Of a DNA stretch of 64,000 nucleotides, positions 7,851 to 15,683 are shown one piece after another; position 1 is the first letter of the stretch; the number at the start of each line of letters is the position of its first letter. The position numbers and the translations under genes are program-made. Below the pieces are notes generated by a model. That model worked only from the letters and a program-made list of their open reading frames with translations, was not told the DNA's origin and searched no databases. Where the stretch lies: the NCBI GenBank assembly GCA_949295995.1, contig CASFNK010000060.1:1-64000 (forward strand), written 5' to 3'. Source of the DNA: an uncultured Pseudomonadota bacterium (GTDB lineage Bacteria; Pseudomonadota; Alphaproteobacteria; RF32; CAG-239).

Positions 7851-8158
7851 TACTTTTTGAAGAAAACCCTGATTGTATCAAGGCTTTCAATTGTGCCATC
7901 GATGGCTGTTTCAATGACGGAATAGACACCATCTGGGTCCGGCACTTTTCCATCTTTTTCGGAAAAGTATTTTCCGTCTTTGATATACCCCTTATCCGTT
8001 ACGGAGAGGAGAATTCTTGCTGCAGTCATTGCCGAAGGCATTAGGCTGTCAATGCAGACGGGAACGTTTTCTACTTGTTTAGTTTCTTGCATTGGTTTAT
8101 TGCAAGAAGAGGCAATAGCCATACCTAACAGGCAAATTGCCAAAATATTTTTTTTCAT
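7850..8158 (-). CDS. Small lipoprotein, 102 residues
   Basis: I do not recognise a family. The product begins MKKNILAICLLGMAIASSC, a lipoprotein signal with the lipidated Cys near residue 19. The mature part, about 84 residues, is mixed alpha/beta-like with a DPDGVYSVIETAIDGTIE segment. The start at 8158 was preferred over 8212 because the signal begins there. The leader is AT-rich without a clear Shine-Dalgarno site (TTATTATAGAG before ATG), as in the lipoprotein trio at 3.6-5.4 kb. A possible -35 TTGACG lies about 50 bases upstream of the start. Confidence 0.6.
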   Translation of the reverse strand: MKKNILAICLLGMAIASSCNKPMQETKQVENVPVCIDSLMPSAMTAARILLSVTDKGYIKDGKYFSEKDGKVPDPDGVYSVIETAIDGTIESLDTIRVFFKK

Positions 8159-8213
8159 CTCTATAATAATTAAAGTTTGTTTTATAGTAATTCTTTTGAG
8201 GCTTATCGTCAAA

Positions 8214-8254
8214 CAAAAAACACCGCTAAGAGATGATTCTTAACGGTGTTTTGG
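8214..8254 (-). terminator. Terminator of the cold shock gene
   Basis: Read on the minus strand, CACCGTTAAGA pairs with TCTTAGCGGTG (one G-U) and a T run follows. It lies 11 bases beyond the stop codon of the cold shock gene. Confidence 0.75.
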
Positions 8255-8265
8255 GAAAAATCGAG

Positions 8266-8472
8266 CTATTCTACAACCTTTAAGTCGCCGGCAACAGTCT
8301 TTCCTTTTTCACTCATCAATTCATAGCTGATTTTTGCACCTTCTTTGAGAGTTCTTAATCCTGCCTTTTGGACGGCAGAGATATGTACAAAGATGTCTTG
8401 TTCGCCTTCATCAGGTGTGATGAAACCATAACCTTTTCTATTATTAAACCATTTTACTGTTCCTGTTGCCAT
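8266..8472 (-). CDS. Cold shock domain protein (CspA family)
   Basis: The 68-residue single-domain protein is a typical CspA-like RNA/DNA chaperone. It shows KWFNNRKGYGFI (RNP1) and DIFVHIS (RNP2) in the usual order and normal spacing. These proteins bind single-stranded nucleic acid and melt RNA structure. The start at 8472 follows AAAGGA, while the upstream ATG at 8532 would add an unrelated extension. A long 5' leader, of about 70 bases or more, is likely, as in many csp genes, but I see no defined thermosensor in it. It is monocistronic, between a lipoprotein and a divergent secreted protein. Confidence 0.93.
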   Translation of the reverse strand: MATGTVKWFNNRKGYGFITPDEGEQDIFVHISAVQKAGLRTLKEGAKISYELMSEKGKTVAGDLKVVE

Positions 8473-8648
8473 TATCTTAATCCTTTTCACAAACAGGTTG
8501 ATACATTTATTACGACACAAAAGCCATAACAAAATTATCCTAGACCTTTCTTTTTAATATGCAAGCGCTTTTCTCAAGTCTTGCAATTCTTTCTTTCACG
8601 ATTATATTGAATGTGTTGATATTGTTCGTTTTATGGAAAGGAATAATT

Positions 8649-9149
8649 ATGAATAGATTTATATTTTCTTTATTGGGCGGGGCTGTTGTGAGCCTGAGCA
8701 TCTTAGATGCAAATGCTTTTTGGCATCGTGATGTGCAAAGAGATACCCAAAACACGGCTCAATCTTTTCAAATTGCCGATGCCTCTTTAGATAAAAAGGC
8801 TGAAAAATCTGAGGAAAAAGCTCTTAAAGCTGAAAAACATAGCCTCAAAGCCATGAAAAAAGCAGCAAAAAAATCAAATAATCAATGGCTTGCTCGCAAA
8901 AGTGACGATATTAATGAGGATTTTGATGAAGCCGTTTATAAAATCGGTAAATCTTCTTTGCCACAAGAAGTTAAAAATTTACTCCTCTCACAGGCTAATG
9001 AGGATAAAAATTTAGCCTTAAAACAAGCCAAGGAAACCAGCTCTTTGCTTGAAAAACAACAATTAAGTCGTAACAAATTCAGTGCGGTGTTGGCTGCCGA
9101 TAAACATTCTAAAAAACTTATTAAAAAAATTGATGACATTGTAAAATAA
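8649..9149 (+). CDS. Secreted Lys-rich helical protein
   Basis: The family is unknown. The 166-residue product has a signal peptide ending near residue 23 (ILDANA-FWH). The mature protein is almost entirely charged helix with many Lys, Glu and Ala residues (for example KKAEKSEEKALKAEKHSLKA), likely coiled or extended in the periplasm. The start at 8649 was chosen because AAGGAA precedes it and the signal begins there; the longer frame from 8559 has a second hydrophobic run that fits leader DNA better. No catalytic motif is visible. It is probably a single-gene unit closed by the hairpin at 9172. Confidence 0.6.
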   Translation: MNRFIFSLLGGAVVSLSILDANAFWHRDVQRDTQNTAQSFQIADASLDKKAEKSEEKALKAEKHSLKAMKKAAKKSNNQWLARKSDDINEDFDEAVYKIGKSSLPQEVKNLLLSQANEDKNLALKQAKETSSLLEKQQLSRNKFSAVLAADKHSKKLIKKIDDIVK

Positions 9150-9171
9150 ATTTTTGCTTATACTTTTCTTT

Positions 9172-9205
9172 GAGTCTGTCTCTCTGTGGCAGGCTCTTTT
9201 CTTTT
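9172..9205 (+). terminator. Terminator of the secreted Lys-rich gene
   Basis: GAGTCTG pairs with CAGGCTC (one G-T) around an 11-base loop and is followed by TTTTCTTTT. It is a modest but well-placed terminator 22 bases after the stop. Confidence 0.55.
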
Positions 9206-9215
9206 AAATAAACTC

Positions 9216-9243
9216 TTGGCAAATAAGCAAAAAGTGTTATAGT
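9216..9243 (+). promoter_or_regulatory. Sigma70-type promoter of proS
   Basis: TTGGCA at 9216-9221 and TATAGT at 9238-9243 are 16 bases apart. The start codon of proS is 67 bases further on, leaving room for the leader hairpin. Confidence 0.5.
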
Positions 9244-9247
9244 GGTC

Positions 9248-9275
9248 AGGCTTTCCGCATTGGGGCGGCGAGCCT
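9248..9275 (+). promoter_or_regulatory. Leader hairpin upstream of proS
   Basis: AGGCT (9248-9252) pairs with AGCCT (9271-9275), and an inner CCGC pairs with GCGG. This GC-rich two-part hairpin begins just after the predicted -10 element and so would be at the very 5' end of the mRNA. It may only stabilise the message. It is not a T-box in appearance. Confidence 0.35.
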
Positions 9276-9309
9276 TTAATTATGTAATATTAAAAAAAGG
9301 AATAAACTT

Positions 9310-10827
9310 ATGGGATTAAAAAATACAAGAGCCGGTAATTATCCGGAGTGGTATCAAAATGTTGTCAGTGAAGCAGATATGGCAGAAAACTCTTCTTCCC
9401 CCGGATGTATGGTGATTAAACCTTGGGGATATGGTATTTGGGAACGTATCCGCGACGTTTTTGATGAAAAAATTAAAGAAACAGATCATGAGAATTGCTA
9501 TTTCCCGATGTTTATTCCGCTGTCTTTCTTCCAAAAAGAGGCTGAACACGTTGATGGTTTTGCCAAAGAAATGGCGGTTGTTACGCATTCTCGTTTGTCG
9601 ATGAAAGACGGAAAACTCGTTCCGGATTCAAAACTGGAAGAACCTTTAATCGTTCGTCCGACTTCTGAGGCGATTATTGCCGATTCATTTTCTAAATGGG
9701 TGAAGTCATACCGTGATTTGCCGGTTTTGGTTAACCAATGGGCAAACGTCGTTCGTTGGGAAATGCGCCCTCGCCTGTTTTTGAGAACCAGAGAATTTTT
9801 ATGGCAAGAAGGACACACCGCTCATGCGACTGCCAAAGAAGCTGAAGAAGAAACCAAACGTATGTTGGAAGCCTATCGCGATTTGTGCGAAAACACTTTG
9901 GCTATGCCGGTGTTGGTCGGGCGCAAGCCGGAGCATGAAAAATTCCCGGGTGCGGTTGACACTTATTGTGTTGAAGCTATGATGCAAGACGGTAAAGCTC
10001 TGCAAGCCGGTACGTCTCACTTCTTGGGACAAAATTTTGCTAAGTCAGCTAACATTTCCTTTATCAATAACCAAGGACAATCTGAATATGCCTATACGAC
10101 TTCTTGGGGCGTTTCGACCCGCTTAATCGGCGGTGTGATTATGACCCATGCCGACGATGAAGGTATGGTTGTTCCTCCGAAAATTGCGCCTTATCAGGTT
10201 GTGATTGTTCCGGTTATTAAAAAAGCTGAAGATACCGAAACCGTTATGACGTATATTGCAAAATTGGTAGAGGCTTTAAAGAAAAAAACTCCGTTTGCTG
10301 AAAAAATTCGTATCAAAGTTGATAAACGTGACAGAGCTTCGGTTGACAAATTCTGGGAGTGGACCAGAAAAGGTGCTCCAGTTATTTGCGAAATCGGTAT
10401 GCGTGATGCCGAAGGTCAAAATGTTATGGTTAAAGAAAGAACCAAACTTGGCACTCCTGAGGGTAAACAAATCGTCAAATTTGATGAATTTGTTGCCTCA
10501 ATTGATACTCGTTTGGAAAACATTCAAAAAGAGATTTTCCAGAAAGCTAAAAACAGATTGGAACAAAATATTCGCCAAGATATTACCTCTCCTGAAGAAT
10601 TTAAAAAATACTTCAGCCAATCCAATGTTTGGATTGAAGACGGTAAGCAAGGCAAGGTTGCTTTTGTTCGTGGCAAATGGTGTGCAGATCCGGAATCTGA
10701 AGCTATTCTCAAGGAAATGAAAATCACAATCCGTTGCATTCCGTTTGACCAAACCGGAACCGAGGGTGTTTGCTTGTTAACCGGCAAACCGGCAACAATG
10801 GATGTGATTTATGCTCGTTCTTATTAA
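9310..10827 (+). CDS. proS: Prolyl-tRNA synthetase, archaeal/eukaryotic type
   Basis: It charges tRNA-Pro with proline in the cytoplasm. The 505-residue protein is the short ProRS type without the bacterial editing insertion. Class II motif 2 is visible around RPRLFLRTREFLWQEGHTAH (about residues 156-175). The family-typical WGVSTRLIGGVIMTHADDEG follows, then an anticodon-binding domain (about 290-400) and a C-terminal zinc-like domain ending in ARSY. It reads at normal length from ATG with AAAGGAAT upstream. This ProRS type is found in some bacteria in place of the long bacterial type. A tRNA-Pro(GGG) gene lies elsewhere in the window at 43649. Confidence 0.95.
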   Translation: MGLKNTRAGNYPEWYQNVVSEADMAENSSSPGCMVIKPWGYGIWERIRDVFDEKIKETDHENCYFPMFIPLSFFQKEAEHVDGFAKEMAVVTHSRLSMKDGKLVPDSKLEEPLIVRPTSEAIIADSFSKWVKSYRDLPVLVNQWANVVRWEMRPRLFLRTREFLWQEGHTAHATAKEAEEETKRMLEAYRDLCENTLAMPVLVGRKPEHEKFPGAVDTYCVEAMMQDGKALQAGTSHFLGQNFAKSANISFINNQGQSEYAYTTSWGVSTRLIGGVIMTHADDEGMVVPPKIAPYQVVIVPVIKKAEDTETVMTYIAKLVEALKKKTPFAEKIRIKVDKRDRASVDKFWEWTRKGAPVICEIGMRDAEGQNVMVKERTKLGTPEGKQIVKFDEFVASIDTRLENIQKEIFQKAKNRLEQNIRQDITSPEEFKKYFSQSNVWIEDGKQGKVAFVRGKWCADPESEAILKEMKITIRCIPFDQTGTEGVCLLTGKPATMDVIYARSY

Positions 10828-10844
10828 TTATAAGTGAGGTTAAT

Positions 10845-11150
10845 ATGAAACTGATAGCTTTTAGCTCTTTATTTGCGCTTTTGCTCATAAACTCCGTTCA
10901 AGCTCAGGAAGTTGATCCGGCTTTGATGATACATGAGCAATTTGCTAAAATTGATACCAATTCTGACGGTGAAATTTCTCAAGAAGAATTTTTAGAGTAT
11001 AAATTGGAAGAAACCAAAAAAGTTACGGCAAAGGTGTTTGAGAAATTAGATACCGACAAAAACGGTACAATTTCCGAAGCAGAATATTCTCAAACCGTTG
11101 CTAATATTGTAAACCAACTGAAAAAACTTTCGGGAAGTTTGCAACAATAG
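10845..11150 (+). CDS. Secreted EF-hand calcium-binding protein
   Basis: The 101-residue protein has a signal peptide (cleavage near SVQA-QE, residue 20) and two canonical EF-hand loops at residues 37-48 (D-T-N-S-D-G-E-I-S-Q-E-E) and 69-80 (D-T-D-K-N-G-T-I-S-E-A-E). All calcium-coordinating positions are acceptable, so it should bind Ca2+ in the periplasm. The start at 10845 follows GTGAGG. It lies 17 bases after proS and may be partly co-transcribed, though there is no functional link. The partner or target is unknown. Confidence 0.85.
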   Translation: MKLIAFSSLFALLLINSVQAQEVDPALMIHEQFAKIDTNSDGEISQEEFLEYKLEETKKVTAKVFEKLDTDKNGTISEAEYSQTVANIVNQLKKLSGSLQQ

Positions 11151-11166
11151 CTTATTTTGTATTGAA

Positions 11167-11232
11167 AAGAAGCACCCTTTTGATCTGTCCAACTTTTGGG
11201 GGACAGATCATTTTTAGGGTGCTTCTTTTTTA
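11167..11232. terminator. Large bidirectional terminator hairpin
   Basis: AAGAAGCACCCT (11167-11178) pairs with AGGGTGCTTCTT (11216-11227). A nested stem GATCTGTCC / GGACAGATC lies inside. A T run follows on one side and an A-rich stretch on the other, so it can end both the EF-hand gene and the convergent anmK gene. Confidence 0.85.
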
Positions 11233-12525
11233 TTTTCTTCCAGGGTAAGCTCTACTAAACAAGGGAAGTTGTTCGGTTTGAGGATAGCACCACTGACCAC
11301 AAACAGTTGGTGTTTTACAATTTGTCATTTGCGGTGTGGTAAACGGAATATTCTTTATTTTGCAATAAGCTAAATCGGCAAGGATTCTTGCTTCCATATA
11401 TTGTCCGTTGATACCATATTCATCAGACCAACAGACGTGGCTGTCTTTTCCTATTCTGCGACTTATATTTTTGAAAATATTTTGATGCTCGGCTAATACC
11501 ACACCTTTTCCTGCAATGAGATTATGAAAATCGTGCATGATGAGCGAATTTTTCCAACCGCCGCCAAAAACTAAAAAGTGTTTCGGCATTGTAACTTCTT
11601 CGGGTACATATTGCAGTGAGTGAAACATTGCATAAGGGCTCAAATATTCTGCCGTGCGCAAAATATCCAAAGGAGCAAATCTTTGCAAATCGGGCAAATG
11701 ATACCAGGTAGGATCGGAAGATTTGGGTGGCGGAAGAAGATAATAATTCTCACCTTGCGGAGTTTTTGCCGCTTTTTCAAAAAGAATTTTTAATATTTCG
11801 GGTTTTATAGTTCCTTGATTGCCATAAAGGCCGTTTATATCATAATTTTCTTTGAAGAACTTTTGGGTCAGCATATCGGGAAAATGATTAAAAGGCCCGC
11901 TGTCCCATCCCAAAACAACATTTTCACCATTTTGTTTTTGGCTGATAATAGCAATATTGCCGGTATTGCCTCCATTACAAAAAGCAAATTCGTTTATGCC
12001 TTGAGCTTTGAGTGAGGTTGCTAAATGTGCATTATGCATGGGGGCAAGAGGTGCGCCCTCCCCGCCGTTGAGCATATCATCAGAGCGAAAGTCATAAATA
12101 ACCGGTAAAGAAGTTTGGTCAGCCAATAAATTCGGATTGCCGACTTGAATGGTATAGGCTTGAGAGTTGCCGGCTAAGGATGGTGGTAAATGTCCGCAAG
12201 TTTGGCCGTGAAAGCCGATGGCTGCAATCTCTTCTTTGTTAATTTTCGACCTCTTTATTACCTCATTGACAGCCTTAGCAACAAGGGTTGTATATTCATT
12301 GATTGTTGAGATAAATTCTTTTGTTTGCGCAAGTTCGGATAGAGATTGGGGATTGCTTTTTAGAATTTCTTTTATTTGCATAATTTTTTTACGCAGAGCA
12401 TTGGAATAAGGAAGTGTCAGACCTTGAATATCCTTAATCTTATCACCTGAAAATTCGCTCAATACCACATCAACCGCATCTAAAGAATTTCCGGTCATAA
12501 CACCTATGGTCTTAATGCTATCCAT
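11230..12525 (-). CDS. anmK: Anhydro-N-acetylmuramic acid kinase (AnmK)
   Basis: AnmK phosphorylates 1,6-anhydro-MurNAc released from peptidoglycan turnover, giving MurNAc-6-P for cell-wall recycling in the cytoplasm. The 431-residue product has the ASKHA-type phosphate loop GVMTGNSLDAVD (8-19; usually GLMSGTSLDG), GFHGQTCGH, and FRSDDMLNGGEGAPLAP with the catalytic Asp. It also has GNTGNIAI and a GGGWKN glycine motif. At 431 residues it is longer than typical AnmK (about 370), and several motif residues differ, so substrate drift is possible. The start has GGAGA upstream, but this ribosome site is buried in a perfect hairpin that also resembles a terminator. Confidence 0.85.
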   Translation of the reverse strand: MDSIKTIGVMTGNSLDAVDVVLSEFSGDKIKDIQGLTLPYSNALRKKIMQIKEILKSNPQSLSELAQTKEFISTINEYTTLVAKAVNEVIKRSKINKEEIAAIGFHGQTCGHLPPSLAGNSQAYTIQVGNPNLLADQTSLPVIYDFRSDDMLNGGEGAPLAPMHNAHLATSLKAQGINEFAFCNGGNTGNIAIISQKQNGENVVLGWDSGPFNHFPDMLTQKFFKENYDINGLYGNQGTIKPEILKILFEKAAKTPQGENYYLLPPPKSSDPTWYHLPDLQRFAPLDILRTAEYLSPYAMFHSLQYVPEEVTMPKHFLVFGGGWKNSLIMHDFHNLIAGKGVVLAEHQNIFKNISRRIGKDSHVCWSDEYGINGQYMEARILADLAYCKIKNIPFTTPQMTNCKTPTVCGQWCYPQTEQLPLFSRAYPGRK

Positions 12526-12559
12526 AAAAAAGTCTCCATATCTTTTACAATATGGAGAC
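12526..12559 (-). promoter_or_regulatory. Terminator-like hairpin that contains the anmK ribosome-binding site
   Basis: On the minus strand a perfect 10-bp stem, GTCTCCATAT / ATATGGAGAC, has an 8-base loop and is followed at once by TTTTTT and then the anmK ATG. The 3' arm holds GGAGA, the only Shine-Dalgarno site of anmK. The element could end transcription from the upstream gene, block translation when folded, or both. Confidence 0.65.
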
Positions 12560-12588
12560 CAGTATAGAAGTTTTGAATTAATTCTTTA

Positions 12589-13089
12589 TTAACAGCCAAG
12601 TCGTGCCAGACATTCGGTGTCCCAGCAACCGACCGTGCTGATATTGTGGAGATTATGAACGTAATTGGTAAACTCGCGCTTAAAGACGTTTACATCACCA
12701 AATCCTTGTTCAATATACGCCGCGGCGGCAATATCGGCATAGGTTTTGGCATCAGGATTTAAGGATGCTAACACATTAAGTTTTTTTATCATCAATTGTT
12801 TGTATTTGAAGTTATCTTTGCCCAATACTTTGATAGAACTTATTTCTTCCATTGTTTTGCGCACATTATCCGCATTGCGCCCAATTTGAAAACGCGCCAG
12901 GCTCGCATCATAGTTAACTAAGGCATCGAAATTTTTAATTTTATTGACAATACTTACAGCTTCTGCTTGAGGATATTCTTGTGTGAGAGTTTCTAACAAA
13001 AGGGAGAAAATATGCCCTTTATTTTGTTTGGCGGCGTCAATCTTTTTAATATAAACTTCGCCTTTCGTTTCCTTTACCAGAGCTACCAT
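12589..13089 (-). CDS. Hypothetical helical protein, 166 residues
   Basis: I do not recognise a family. The protein has no signal peptide or membrane segment and is predicted to be mostly helical, with alternating polar and Leu/Ile residues. The C-terminus has Cys residues (GCWDTECLARLGC), possibly metal-binding or disulphide-forming. The start at 13089 was chosen over 13110 because AGAAGGAG lies 7 bases before it. It has its own promoter at 13137-13165. It lies 63 bases upstream of anmK on the same strand, separated by the terminator-like hairpin. Confidence 0.6.
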   Translation of the reverse strand: MVALVKETKGEVYIKKIDAAKQNKGHIFSLLLETLTQEYPQAEAVSIVNKIKNFDALVNYDASLARFQIGRNADNVRKTMEEISSIKVLGKDNFKYKQLMIKKLNVLASLNPDAKTYADIAAAAYIEQGFGDVNVFKREFTNYVHNLHNISTVGCWDTECLARLGC

Positions 13090-13136
13090 GTCAATACTCC
13101 TTCTCTCCATAATGATATCTTTTACTTTATAAGTTT

Positions 13137-13165
13137 AGTGTAGCATATTTTAGCTCCTCATACAA
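13137..13165 (-). promoter_or_regulatory. Sigma70-type promoter of the 12589-13089 gene
   Basis: On the minus strand TTGTAT (13160-13165) and TACACT (13137-13142) are 17 bases apart, 48 bases before the start codon. Confidence 0.5.
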
Positions 13166-13283
13166 CATAATTTTGTAACAAAAATGCAACATTTCGCCTT
13201 TAAATGCTTATATTTGTGGACGCTTTGGGGTTTTTAATTGTTTATTTACGAGATTTGTGTATCTTCTGTTTTGGGAGTAATTT

Positions 13284-13991
13284 ATGACACATATTTGTTT
13301 TTCATCCGAAATCTATCATCTGGATCCTAAAGATTTAATCATTTTGGCTGACACTTCTACTAAATCAAAAGAAGATTGCGCTGATGACGTCGTTGTCCTT
13401 ATCGGTGAAAAAGACCTTTATGATAAGACTAAACCCATCATTAATGATACTCTCCTTAAAGGTCGCAATATTGTTAAAAAAGCTATTGCTAAAAATCAAC
13501 CTTTTATTCCGGTCAGAATTGCTTTCGTTTCAAGAATTAATCGTTGGGATTTTATTTCTCCACTTATCAGAGTGTTACGGTATAAATATAAGGCCTATTC
13601 AAGTAATATTTACCACATTGACCCATTCGAAATCAGAAAACTCAAAATAGAACGCAGTTTTCGCACGCCTGAAAACGCGTACCAGTTCTCTAATCCAAAG
13701 TATCAAATGCCCGAAGAAGAAAGAGTTAAACTCTATAATCAACTTAAAGATAGTATGCAAACTAACGGCTATGACGACCGCTTTCCTTTAGATATTATGC
13801 TTTGTCGCAATTTAGGTATTCAAGATACTCTTAACCAAGGGCATCACCGCATGGGCGTGGCGATTGATTGCAATATTCACCGTGTGTCGGTGATGTTTTC
13901 AGCAGCGGGGCAAGCTCCGAAATTTTTGCATCCTCTGTTTCGGTTAGTGGCTAAGTTTAATTTATGGTTTAAACATATTTGGCAAAAATGA
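13284..13991 (+). CDS. ParB/sulfiredoxin-fold-like protein, first gene of a small operon
   Basis: The 235-residue product is not a known enzyme. Its C-terminal part (about 150-200) carries YDDRFPLDIMLCRNLGIQDT followed by NQGHHRMGVAI. This pattern, a promise of positions ending in a D/N-G-x-H-R motif, is typical of the ParB/Srx nucleotide-binding fold, where the motif reads DGxHR; here it is QGHHR. The N-terminal half is basic and has no clear motif. There is no signal peptide. GGGAGTAATTT precedes the ATG. It is followed after 7 bases by a CgeB-like glycosyltransferase and then an HD protein, so a role in envelope polysaccharide is possible. It could bind a nucleotide or act on a kinase-like substrate, but this is inference. 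Confidence 0.65.
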   Translation: MTHICFSSEIYHLDPKDLIILADTSTKSKEDCADDVVVLIGEKDLYDKTKPIINDTLLKGRNIVKKAIAKNQPFIPVRIAFVSRINRWDFISPLIRVLRYKYKAYSSNIYHIDPFEIRKLKIERSFRTPENAYQFSNPKYQMPEEERVKLYNQLKDSMQTNGYDDRFPLDIMLCRNLGIQDTLNQGHHRMGVAIDCNIHRVSVMFSAAGQAPKFLHPLFRLVAKFNLWFKHIWQK

Positions 13992-13998
13992 GGCGGTT

Positions 13999-15057
13999 AT
14001 GAAAAAAATTATTCATATTTCCAATTTTAATCTTATTCGCCTTAAGGGGTGTTTTCAAGTCGGCTTTCCGTTTAAGATTTCTAACGGTCTGATACGCAAT
14101 GGATATTCCGTACTCAATTATCCCGACAGAGATTTGTGTCGGATGTTTGGTTTCGGGCACATGAATTTTATTGGCAAAAAACGCCTTAATCAACATTTGA
14201 TTAATTACTGCAATGTGGTAGAACCGGACGCCTTATTTATCGGGCATGCCGATTTGATTACTAATGATACCATTCGGGAAATTAAAAAACTTTTTCCTTA
14301 TTTGAAGGTGCTCCAATGGAGTTGTGATTGGATTGTTCCGGGTTTTGCCGAGCGAAACATAAAAGCCGTTGTGGAGCGTGCAAAGGTTGCTGATGTAACC
14401 CTAATTAGCACCGGGGATAAAAAACTCCTTAGTCAATTCAGAAGACAAGGAACAATTGTCGGCTATGTCCCTAATATGGCAGATGATAGTTTGGAAATCG
14501 GACGGGCTTTTGAAAAAGAAGAACTTCCTTTTGATATGATGCTGTGCGCTACGACCGGCAAACGTCAATTTTGCGGACAAGATGAAGAGATTGATAACAT
14601 CATTGATGAAACCAACAATAATGTTCCTCATCTGAACTGGAAATTAGCCGGAATAAAAGGCTTCCCTACCCTTAACGGTTATGAATATATCAGAGCCTTA
14701 CAAGAAAGTGCCATGGGCTTTAATTTGAGCAGGCTGAATGATGTTTATTTGTACAGCTCAGACAGAATGGTACATTCAATGGCGAATGGTCAACTCGTTT
14801 TCTTTGATAAGCGTAACGGTTTTCAGGACTTGTTCAATGATAAAGAAGCCATCTTCTATGAAACGCAGGAAGAATTTTTTGATAAAGTCAAATTCTATAA
14901 AAACACCCCCTCAAAACGCATGGAAATTGCGGCGCACGGGCATAATAAAATTCACAAAGAATTCAGCAACGTACAAGTTACTAAATATATGGCTGATGTG
15001 TTGTTTGATGAAAATTTTCAAGCAAATAAATCTTGGCAGATTTTATTAAAGGATTAA
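13999..15057 (+). CDS. CgeB-like glycosyltransferase (GT4-like fold)
   Basis: The 352-residue cytoplasmic protein resembles the YkvP/CgeB family of glycosyltransferases. The N-terminal Rossmann half binds acceptor (about 1-160, with LFIGHADLI and LQWSCDWIVPG). The C-terminal half has NLSRLNDVYLYSSDRMVHSM, then ANGQLVFF and the EEFFDKVKFY segment that end this family's donor-binding domain. It should transfer a sugar from a nucleotide sugar, but donor and acceptor are unknown. It lies 7 bases after the ParB-like gene and overlaps nothing. The next gene starts 2 bases after its stop, so the three are one operon. Confidence 0.75.
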   Translation: MKKIIHISNFNLIRLKGCFQVGFPFKISNGLIRNGYSVLNYPDRDLCRMFGFGHMNFIGKKRLNQHLINYCNVVEPDALFIGHADLITNDTIREIKKLFPYLKVLQWSCDWIVPGFAERNIKAVVERAKVADVTLISTGDKKLLSQFRRQGTIVGYVPNMADDSLEIGRAFEKEELPFDMMLCATTGKRQFCGQDEEIDNIIDETNNNVPHLNWKLAGIKGFPTLNGYEYIRALQESAMGFNLSRLNDVYLYSSDRMVHSMANGQLVFFDKRNGFQDLFNDKEAIFYETQEEFFDKVKFYKNTPSKRMEIAAHGHNKIHKEFSNVQVTKYMADVLFDENFQANKSWQILLKD

Positions 15058-15059
15058 AG

Positions 15060-15683
15060 ATGTCTTATAATCACGAAAATGCCCTTAAGTTATTTGATGA
15101 ATTTTGTGCAAAAAATGCAGATGTTTTAACTGCAGATATGCGAAAAGCCTTGCAATTTGCTTTGGATGCTCACAAAGGGCAAGTGCGCAAAGTTAACGGC
15201 TCTCCTTATGTGTCGCACTTATTTGATGTGGCGGAAATTTTGCTCAACATTCAGGCTTCCGAAAATCTGGTAATTGCCGGAATTTTGCATGATATTATTG
15301 AAGATACGGCTTATTCCGATAAAGACATTTTAGCGTTGTTTCCCTCACCTAAAGGTCAAGAGATTTTACGCATTATTTTAGCTGATAACGAGAGTGATAA
15401 ATCCGCCTCGTGGGTTGAGAGAAAAACAGAAACCATCACCTATGCGCAAAACGCAGATGACGAAGAAGGTTTGCTCCTGATTTGTGCCGATAAAATTTCT
15501 AATCTTTCCTCCTTAGTGGAAAATATGGAAATTTGCGGAGAAATGGTTTGGAAATATTTTAACAGCCCTAAAGATAAACAAATTTGGTATTACGAATCTC
15601 TTTTCAAAGTTTTTGAGAAAAAATTAGCACATTATCCGCATTTAATTCGCAGATACCAAAATATGCTTAATTTAATTGCCTAG
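15060..15683 (+). CDS. Single-domain HD hydrolase, SpoT/MESH1-like
   Basis: The 207-residue product is an HD-superfamily phosphohydrolase close to the (p)ppGpp hydrolase domain of RelA/SpoT. It shows AHKGQVRKVNGSPYVSHLFDVAEIL (about 39-63), then ILHDIIEDT with the HD pair (about 73-82), and later CADKISNLSSL with the distal Asp. No synthetase, TGS or ACT domain is present, so it fits a small alarmone hydrolase. The true substrate could be another nucleotide. The start at 15060 follows AAAGGATTAAAG. It ends exactly next to the convergent G1P dehydrogenase stop, with no space for a terminator. Confidence 0.8.
   Translation: MSYNHENALKLFDEFCAKNADVLTADMRKALQFALDAHKGQVRKVNGSPYVSHLFDVAEILLNIQASENLVIAGILHDIIEDTAYSDKDILALFPSPKGQEILRIILADNESDKSASWVERKTETITYAQNADDEEGLLLICADKISNLSSLVENMEICGEMVWKYFNSPKDKQIWYYESLFKVFEKKLAHYPHLIRRYQNMLNLIA

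Noticed and set aside
9310-10827. T-box riboswitch for proS
   Set aside because: No T-box sequence or specifier stem is visible in the 160-base gap, and T-boxes are rare in Proteobacteria.
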